Assembly (NCBI GenBank): GCA_938028585.1
Contig: CALIZH010000390.1
Location: 1-11,928, forward strand
DNA: 11,928 bases
Reading direction: 5' to 3'
Source: an uncultured Actinomyces sp.
Lineage (GTDB): Bacteria; Actinomycetota; Actinomycetes; Actinomycetales; Actinomycetaceae
The notes beneath the pieces are model-generated. The model did no database searches, was not told where the DNA came from, and was given only the letters and a program-made list of their open reading frames with translations. Of the stretch, positions 6,265 through 11,928 are shown piece after piece (positions within the stretch are counted from its first letter, which is position 1; each line of letters begins with the position of its first letter). A program made the position numbers and the translations under genes.

Positions 6265-9200
6265 CTAGTCCTGCTCTCCAGTAGCTAAGTGTTCTGCTTG
6301 TTCGATGACGAGCTGTACGGCTTGTTCACGCTTGTCCGGCGGGTACTTGTACTTGGCAAGTAGTCGTTTGATGCGTGAACGCATGCGGGCACGCACCGAT
6401 TCTTTGACCGTCCAGTCCAACGTAGCAGATGAGCGGATTGTGGCCACTAGTTCCCGGGCGATCGTCTTCAGGGTTTCGTCGCCCATTTCGAGGATAGCGG
6501 AGTCGTTTTGGATGATGGCGTCGTAGAGGGCGATTTCCGCATCACTCAGTCCCAGCTGCTGGGCGCGTTCTTTGTCCGCTCGCATCTCCTTGGCCAGGTT
6601 GACCAGCTCAGCGATGATCTCTGCCGTGGTGAGCGACCGGTTGGTGTAGCGGGTCAAGGCATCATTGAGCATCTCGGAGAACTTGCGGCCCTTGACCAGG
6701 TTCTTCCGGCTGACGGTGCGGATCTGATCCCCCAACAGCCGCCGTAGTAACCCCAGCTGAAGGTTGGGAGTGGTGGAGTGTGCGACGGAGTCGAGGAACT
6801 CATCCGAGAGCAGGGACAGTTCCGGGGATTCCATACCCGCGAACTGGAAGACGTCAATGACCTGGTCTGCGGTGACCGCGTCATTGAGCATCTGCCCGAG
6901 GACGGTATCGAGGTTGCTGCCCCCGCGCCGTGATTCACCTGAGTCGGGGTTGAGTATCTTTAATACTGCGGCGCGCACATCGGTGAACAGGCGCACGTCG
7001 TTGCGGATGGCCTCAGCTTCAGGACGCGAGGCCACGAGCGCGAACGCCTTCGCCAGGGCGAGCACTTGGTCGTTGTATCTGGCAGTGAGGTCCGGGTCAG
7101 ACAGGACGTGGTCAAGCACGGCGGCGTACTGCGACAGACGCTCCTTGGCTGGCAGGTCCGGGGAGGAATCGAAGGTGACGCCGTGGAGCATACCCCGCAC
7201 CACGTCATGCTTTTCCAGCATGACATCGACGAGCTCTTGGATGGGCACACCCGCCTGCTCACGGTCTGAGGGTGAGTACACGCTCAGTGCCTGCTGGAGG
7301 GAGGCGAACAGACCGATGTAGTCGACGATGAGTCCGCCGGGCTTGTCCTTGAAGCGCCGGTTGACTCGGGCGATGGCCTGCATGAGGCCCGCGCCCTGCA
7401 TCGGCTTGTCCACATACATCGTGTGCATGGACGGCGCATCGAATCCGGTGAGCCACATGTCGCGAACGATGACGATCTCCAACTCGTCATCAGGGTTCTT
7501 CGCCCGGAGCTTGAGGTCACGCCGTTCATCCTTGGAATGGATGTGTGGCTGGAACTCGGCGGGGTCAGCAGCAGAGCCTGTCATCACGACCTTGATACGG
7601 CCCTTGTCGATGTCATCGGAATGCCATTCGGGGCGCAGGGCCGTGATCTTGTTGTAGAGGGCGACGGCGATGCGCCGGCTCATCGTCACGATCATTGCCT
7701 TGCCGGCCATGGAGGAGCGGCGCTTCTCCCAGTGGGCGACGATGTCGGCGGCAATCGCATCCAGCCGCGCTTCGGCACCGACGAGAGCCTCGAGGCGAGA
7801 CCATTTGCTCTTGGCCTGCTCAGACTCTGTCTCGCTCGCCTCGCTGGTCTCGTCCACCAGTGCGTCCAGGCCCTTGAGCTGCTCGTCATCGAGGGCGATT
7901 TTCGCCAGGCGGGACTCGTAGAAGATTTTGACGGTGGCCCCGTCCTCGACTGCGCGGGTGAGGTCGTAGACGTCTACGTAGTCGCCGAAGACAGCGCGGG
8001 TGGAGCGGTCATTGGTCTCGATCGGGGTGCCGGTGAAGCCGAGGAAGGTGGCTCCCGGTAGTGCGTCACGCAGGTGCTTGGCCAGTCCGGCTTTCAACCT
8101 GCCCTGGCTGTCGAGGCTTTCCTCGAAACCGTACTGGGAGCGGTGGGCCTCATCGGCGACGACGACCACGTTGCGGCGGTCGGTGAGCACCGGGTTGGTG
8201 TCACCGTCCTGGCCGGGCGCGAACTTCTGCAGTGTGGTGAAGATGATCCCGCCCGAGGCACGGGTCAACAGACGGCGAAGATCGTCTCGTCCAGTTGCCT
8301 GGACCGGGGTTTCCGGCAGGATCTGTGCGGGCGCGAATACTTCACCGTAGAGCTGGTCATCGAGGTCGTTGCGGTCGGTGATGAACACGAGGGTGGGGTT
8401 GGCCATGCGCGGGTCACGCATGAGCTTGGCGGCGTAGAAGACCATCTCAAAGCTCTTGCCGGAGCCCTGGGTGTGCCACACCACGCCACCACGCTTGTCT
8501 CCGCCTGGGCTCGCAGCACGAACTGTTGATTCTACAGCCGCGTTGACAGCCCAGTACTGGTGGTACTTCGCGATGCGTTTGATGGTGGCACGGCGCCGCT
8601 GCCCGGTTGTATGGTCGGTGACCGCCTCGTCGGAGTAGACGACGAAATTGCGCAGGATGTCGAGGAAACGCTCGGGTGCGAACACGCCCTTGAGCAGCAC
8701 CTCGAGGGCAGGCCGGTTCGTGATGACGTCACGCCCGTCAATGGTCTTCCACGGTGCATAATGCTCGAATCCGCCAGTGAAGGAGCTCATCGCTGCACTG
8801 GTGCCATCAGAGATGACTGTGACGACGTTGGGAATGAAGACGCTGGGGATCTCACGCCGATAAGTCTGGATCTGGTTCCAGGCATTGCGGAGAGTGGCGT
8901 TCTCGTCAGCCGGGTTCTTCAGCTCCAACAGGCCAACGGGCAGACCGTTGAGGAAAATGAGCACGTCGGGTCGGCGGTTGTGGCCGGCCTCGATAATGGT
9001 GAACTGGTTGAGCGCCCGCCAATCGTTGTTCCCCGGGGTATCGAAGTCCACGAGCTGTAGGCGCATGGTGGAAGGTCTGCCGTCATCGTCAGTGGTCTCA
9101 ACCGGCACCCCACGCACCATCAGTTCATGAAGCCGCTGGTTCTCACTCATGACATCCTGCGACTCCGCGCGTTGAATCCGCGCCACAGCAGAACGAACAA

Positions 9201-9396
9201 GATCAGGATCAACGCCAGGGTTCAGACGGGTGAGTGCGTCAGCCACGTGGCTCCACAGGATGCAGTCACCAGGGGAATCCCTGACATCCTCCACTGCGGC
9301 ATCCACGGGTGCGTACCCGGTGTGAAAACCAATCTCAGCAAGCCATTCTTTTGCAGCCTGTTCCACTGTCGACTCGTCGAAGTGATCAGTGCGCAT
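6265..9396 (-). CDS. hsdR: type I restriction endonuclease subunit R (HsdR)
   Basis: This is the motor and nuclease subunit of a type I restriction-modification complex; it translocates DNA using ATP and cuts unmethylated DNA away from the target. With the start at 9396 it has 1043 residues, a normal full length. The nuclease domain shows the PD-(D/E)xK pattern RPD (D144), then LLELK (E158, K160). The helicase core follows: Walker A TQGSGKS (309-315), DEAH (415-418), GFTGTP (453-458), and later DMWLTGFDAP and QAIARVNR for motifs V and VI. No break or missing key residue is seen. An open frame extends upstream to 9882, but that part is the rhuM gene in another frame. Three ATGs in a row (9402, 9399, 9396) precede the protein; the third has the best spacing from AGG. 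It overlaps the end of rhuM by 11 nt, implying translational coupling. Confidence 0.95.
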   Translation of the reverse strand: MRTDHFDESTVEQAAKEWLAEIGFHTGYAPVDAAVEDVRDSPGDCILWSHVADALTRLNPGVDPDLVRSAVARIQRAESQDVMSENQRLHELMVRGVPVETTDDDGRPSTMRLQLVDFDTPGNNDWRALNQFTIIEAGHNRRPDVLIFLNGLPVGLLELKNPADENATLRNAWNQIQTYRREIPSVFIPNVVTVISDGTSAAMSSFTGGFEHYAPWKTIDGRDVITNRPALEVLLKGVFAPERFLDILRNFVVYSDEAVTDHTTGQRRRATIKRIAKYHQYWAVNAAVESTVRAASPGGDKRGGVVWHTQGSGKSFEMVFYAAKLMRDPRMANPTLVFITDRNDLDDQLYGEVFAPAQILPETPVQATGRDDLRRLLTRASGGIIFTTLQKFAPGQDGDTNPVLTDRRNVVVVADEAHRSQYGFEESLDSQGRLKAGLAKHLRDALPGATFLGFTGTPIETNDRSTRAVFGDYVDVYDLTRAVEDGATVKIFYESRLAKIALDDEQLKGLDALVDETSEASETESEQAKSKWSRLEALVGAEARLDAIAADIVAHWEKRRSSMAGKAMIVTMSRRIAVALYNKITALRPEWHSDDIDKGRIKVVMTGSAADPAEFQPHIHSKDERRDLKLRAKNPDDELEIVIVRDMWLTGFDAPSMHTMYVDKPMQGAGLMQAIARVNRRFKDKPGGLIVDYIGLFASLQQALSVYSPSDREQAGVPIQELVDVMLEKHDVVRGMLHGVTFDSSPDLPAKERLSQYAAVLDHVLSDPDLTARYNDQVLALAKAFALVASRPEAEAIRNDVRLFTDVRAAVLKILNPDSGESRRGGSNLDTVLGQMLNDAVTADQVIDVFQFAGMESPELSLLSDEFLDSVAHSTTPNLQLGLLRRLLGDQIRTVSRKNLVKGRKFSEMLNDALTRYTNRSLTTAEIIAELVNLAKEMRADKERAQQLGLSDAEIALYDAIIQNDSAILEMGDETLKTIARELVATIRSSATLDWTVKESVRARMRSRIKRLLAKYKYPPDKREQAVQLVIEQAEHLATGEQD

Positions 9397-10429
9397 CATC
9401 ATTACCTGGATCAATGGCTTTGGCTGCTTCAATGGTGAAGCGGTCGAAGTCGGAGACGTAGTGGGCGTCCTGAACCTTACGGAACACCGCGAACTCCCGC
9501 AGGGCATGGTCATCAGCCATCTTCTTGCTGATGGTCCCGGCATTGTCGAGAATCTCGCGCGCATCCAGTGTGAGAACTTGGTTGAGAAATTCCACCCAGT
9601 CTTCCATTGTGGTGGCGATCTGGCGGCGTGCTCGAGATTCTGCCAGATTAAGATATGTCTCCACCAGGCGGCCCAGATCCTTGAGTTCATCGGAAGTGAG
9701 GTAGTTCTTACCGACGGTGACATCGCTCCGAAGAATTTTGCCGTCTGGGCTGTTCTTCCACGAGGTGAGACCCATATACGGTTGGGACGCATCCGCACGC
9801 TCTTTGATGAGTTCGGCGGCGGTGTGACCGTGGACCGCGTAGTGCATTTTGTTCTGCACGGTGGCGAAGAACTGTTTTGCAACTGGCGAGGATGACTCGT
9901 AATCGACAGCGGTGGTGAAGATATCGGTCACCTTCTGGTAGAAGCGCCGCTCGGAGAGACGGATCTCCCGGATCTCCTCGAGGAGCTGCTCGAAGTAGTC
10001 CACTCCGAGGATCTCACCCTGTTCCATGCGCGCACGATCGATGACGTAGCCGCGCAGTGTGAAGTCTCTGAGTACCTTGGTTGCCCACTGCCGGAAGTGT
10101 GTGGCACGGATGGAGTTCACCCGGTAGCCGACCGAGATGATGGCGTCGAGGTTGTAGTGGTCGATGCCGCGCGTGACCTGCCGCGACCCCTCGGTTCGAA
10201 CCATTCGGAAATTCCGAACAGTTGCCTCCCTCACAAGCTCTTGGGAGTCGTAGATGTTGGCGAGATGCTCATTGATGGTCGGCGCAGAAACACCGAACAG
10301 CTCAGCCATGAGCTTCTGGCTGAGCCAGATGGTGCCGTCCTCATAGCGCACCTCGATCGCCCCGTTCGTCTCACTGGTGAAGACGAGGAACTGCGAGGCG
10401 GAGACCTCCACGTGTTTGTTCTCAGACAT
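9386..10429 (-). CDS. rhuM: RhuM-family protein embedded in the R-M operon
   Basis: This 347-residue protein belongs to the RhuM family, named from a Salmonella pathogenicity-island gene and often found inside type I restriction loci; its biochemical role is not established. Visible are an N-terminal region with a helix-turn-helix-like segment (about 36-60, AELFGVSAPTINEHL), the family signature YNLDAIISVGYRVNSIRAT (92-110) followed by RQWATKVLRDF (113-123), and a helical remainder with the conserved FFATVQNKMHYAVHGHTAAE. ATG at 10429 is chosen because AGGAGG lies six bases upstream; an ATG at 10444 in the same frame would place that site inside the gene. It overlaps hsdS by 8 nt and hsdR by 11 nt, so it is made together with the restriction subunits. 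A DNA-binding or regulatory accessory role is inference. Confidence 0.88.
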   Translation of the reverse strand: MSENKHVEVSASQFLVFTSETNGAIEVRYEDGTIWLSQKLMAELFGVSAPTINEHLANIYDSQELVREATVRNFRMVRTEGSRQVTRGIDHYNLDAIISVGYRVNSIRATHFRQWATKVLRDFTLRGYVIDRARMEQGEILGVDYFEQLLEEIREIRLSERRFYQKVTDIFTTAVDYESSSPVAKQFFATVQNKMHYAVHGHTAAELIKERADASQPYMGLTSWKNSPDGKILRSDVTVGKNYLTSDELKDLGRLVETYLNLAESRARRQIATTMEDWVEFLNQVLTLDAREILDNAGTISKKMADDHALREFAVFRKVQDAHYVSDFDRFTIEAAKAIDPGNDDAH

Positions 10430-11621
10430 CTGCGACCTCCTCATCTAGGGCTTCACTGACCAGGCGCCCAGCCTCATCCACTCGCATCCGCCCACTCATA
10501 AGCTCAGGCAGCAGAGCGTCGCGAAGCGGCGCGAGTCTCTGATTTTCATCACGTCGCGCCCCCATGAAAGTCAGTAGCGGTATCGTTGCCTCGTTAAAAG
10601 CGACTAGATCAGACTCCTTTGGTGTAGCGATTGTGTACCTGCTGAAGAAGTCTGCTGAAAGACGTTGTCTGCCTGACGAGCCGCTCATAGCCTGCCGGCA
10701 GGTCTCTCTGAAATTAGGATCTCGCGCGAGAGCATAGATCCATGTGGTGCTAATTTCTCCCCGCGGCGAGAGGACAATGAACTCCGTTGATCCAAACCCA
10801 ACTTCGGAGCTGCTGAGGAAATCAACGATTGCAGTCTTGCCATTTTCTAAGCATGGGCTGATGCGCGCGAATAGCACGTCACCGTTAGAGAACCTACTTC
10901 CGGCACCTACCGGCATCACCGCGTGGGTGTTAATTACAGGAAAATCAGAGGGAATATCTTGCATCGATACCTTTATGGCAAGGCTTTCCCTCTTCAATGA
11001 GTATCGAGGGTTGACTTCCATCAAGTCCGATAGCGCAGTGCCGGCAGATACGTGCCCACTATTGAAAAGCTGAGAAAAATGACCCAGAATGAGCGATTCT
11101 GAAAGAGAAATAGTTCGCAGGTTGGATTCAATTTTGTCGTCCAGTGCGCCCAGCACACCAGCAATCCGCTGCTGCTCCTCCAATGAGGGCAGGTCCACGA
11201 CATAGTTGCGCAGAGCGTCAGACTGAACCCGTTGCCTGCCCGAGCTGCCGTTCATATTTGCGATCAAATGCGAGCGTAGGTCTGTTGTGCGCAGAAGGTA
11301 GTATGCAAATTCAGACAAGCTCTTACCTTCGATACCACGAACAACGATGAACTCTGTAGATCCACTTGCTGGAGTGGCTTTTTCTGACTGTGAGGCTCGG
11401 TAGATTGAGGTTTTTCCGTTTTCTAGAGAGGGTGTTATTCGCGCTACAAGTACATCGCCATCAAGGAATTTTGACCCAGCTGTGAACTTTTTTGTCTTTT
11501 TCGATCCTACGGTGCGGGCCCATGGTTCGATATCTGCCATTTCGACGAATGGCACGTCGCTATTCTTCGCAATCTTTATCTTGGGGTCAACCTCAAACAC
11601 GTCGCCGAAGGTGCTAATCAT
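10422..11621 (-). CDS. hsdS: type I restriction-modification specificity subunit S (HsdS)
   Basis: This 399-residue protein is the DNA-recognition subunit that directs both methylation and restriction. It has the usual two target recognition domains (about 1-145 and 192-335) joined by conserved helical spacers (about 147-180, with LEEQQRIAGVLGALDDKI, and about 337-380). The two domains are unusually alike: GDVLVARITPSLENGKTSI (55-73) matches GDVLFARISPCLENGKTAI (247-265), GSTEFIV occurs in both (87-93, 277-283), and so does GSSGRQR (125-131, 314-320). ATG at 11621 is supported by GGAGGG six bases upstream (11628-11633) and overlaps the hsdM stop by 4 nt (ATGA). By eye the gene is less GC-rich than hsdM and hsdR, as expected for a specificity gene exchanged between strains. 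The target sequence cannot be predicted here. Confidence 0.93.
   Translation of the reverse strand: MISTFGDVFEVDPKIKIAKNSDVPFVEMADIEPWARTVGSKKTKKFTAGSKFLDGDVLVARITPSLENGKTSIYRASQSEKATPASGSTEFIVVRGIEGKSLSEFAYYLLRTTDLRSHLIANMNGSSGRQRVQSDALRNYVVDLPSLEEQQRIAGVLGALDDKIESNLRTISLSESLILGHFSQLFNSGHVSAGTALSDLMEVNPRYSLKRESLAIKVSMQDIPSDFPVINTHAVMPVGAGSRFSNGDVLFARISPCLENGKTAIVDFLSSSEVGFGSTEFIVLSPRGEISTTWIYALARDPNFRETCRQAMSGSSGRQRLSADFFSRYTIATPKESDLVAFNEATIPLLTFMGARRDENQRLAPLRDALLPELMSGRMRVDEAGRLVSEALDEEVADV
10436..10441 (-). promoter_or_regulatory. ribosome binding site deciding the rhuM start
   Basis: AGGAGG on the minus strand sits six bases before ATG at 10429 and inside the 3' end of hsdS. It rules against the in-frame ATG at 10444, which has no comparable site, and supports reinitiation by ribosomes finishing hsdS. 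Confidence 0.7.
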
Positions 11622-11928
11622 GATCTTCCCTCCAACATTGCTCGAATCCGAGCTTCGAGTTCGCGGCCGCGGTCGAGCTCGGCGAGGAGCTCGGCGGTGA
11701 GGCGAGCGATCTTCTCCTCGGTGGGTTCGGCGTCGGGGTCCTCCGTCTGTTCGAGGCCGACGTAGCGTCCCGGGGTGAGGATGAAGTCGTTGTCGCGGAT
11801 CTCCTCGAGGGTGGCTGCCTTACAGAATCCGGCCACGTCCTCATAGTTCTCGTGCGCGTCACGGGAACGCCAGGTGTTGTAGGTGCCGGCGATGCGCTCG
11901 ATGTCCGCATCGGTGAGCTGCCGTTGTG
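11618..11928 (-). CDS. hsdM: type I DNA methyltransferase subunit M (HsdM), C-terminal end
   Basis: Only the last 102 residues are in the window; the gene continues past the edge, and its catalytic NPPF-type motif would lie outside. The fragment carries the characteristic HsdM tail: QLTDADIERIAGTYNTWR, then VAGFCKAATLEEIRDNDF and ILTPGRYVG, ending in a charged helix rich in Glu, Arg and Leu. HsdM transfers methyl groups to adenine in the target chosen by HsdS. Its TGA overlaps the hsdS ATG (ATGA, 11618-11621), so the two are coupled. The operon promoter must lie upstream of hsdM, outside the window. A GTG in frame at 11836 is internal and not the start. Confidence 0.93.
   Translation of the reverse strand, partial: QRQLTDADIERIAGTYNTWRSRDAHENYEDVAGFCKAATLEEIRDNDFILTPGRYVGLEQTEDPDAEPTEEKIARLTAELLAELDRGRELEARIRAMLEGRS

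Noticed and set aside
7423..8061. Plus-strand open frame of 212 codons antisense to hsdR
   Set aside because: It is a shadow of the GC-rich hsdR coding strand, with no ribosome binding site and no recognisable domain.
9397..9882. Upstream extension of the hsdR reading frame to 1205 residues
   Set aside because: The extra N-terminal part is low-complexity Ser/Thr/Arg-rich sequence that is simply rhuM read in another frame; HsdR homology begins just after the ATG cluster at 9402-9394.
2..11928. CRISPR array, insertion sequence or transposase
   Set aside because: No regularly spaced direct repeats, no terminal inverted repeats flanking a gene and no transposase or integrase motifs were found on reading both strands by eye.

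Overview
The window looks like a chromosomal segment of an actinobacterium with mid-range GC. Its first 57 bases closely resemble the 3' end of a mycobacterial/corynebacterial tmRNA, and the largest gene appears to be leaderless with a GTG start, a common arrangement in Actinomycetota. A Corynebacterium-like host is my best guess, but no core protein gene here can confirm it. The content is accessory (defence and transport), and tmRNA 3' ends are classic integration sites, so this probably lies just inside a genomic island next to ssrA.

Layout. Bases 1-57 are the ssrA 3' end, followed by a hairpin terminator (64-94). From 232 to 3882 (minus strand) lies one 1216-residue protein: a long TPR array fused to a C-terminal CHAT (caspase-like) protease domain with its His/Cys dyad intact. 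A very short divergent control region follows, where -10 elements for the two strands overlap in one AGTATAAT block. On the plus strand are a 120-residue cysteine-rich, zinc-ribbon-like protein (3937-4299), a 157-residue protein with about three membrane helices (4322-4795) and a 12-helix MFS transporter (4858-6162). A perfect 12-bp hairpin (6222-6256) separates these from the second cluster.

The second cluster, all on the minus strand, is a type I restriction-modification operon in the order hsdM (C-terminal end only, running off the window), hsdS, a RhuM-family gene, hsdR. Every junction is a short overlap (4, 8 and 11 nt), so the genes are probably translationally coupled.

Working together. 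HsdM, HsdS and HsdR would form a methylating and restricting complex; RhuM is a recurrent but functionally obscure passenger of such loci. The CHAT-TPR protein with the divergent zinc-ribbon and membrane-protein genes is the best candidate for an undescribed system: a sensor-protease (TPR-CHAT) paired with a small membrane protein that could be its target or effector, in the manner of other protease-triggered abortive-infection systems. That functional link is inference from gene order and the shared promoter region.
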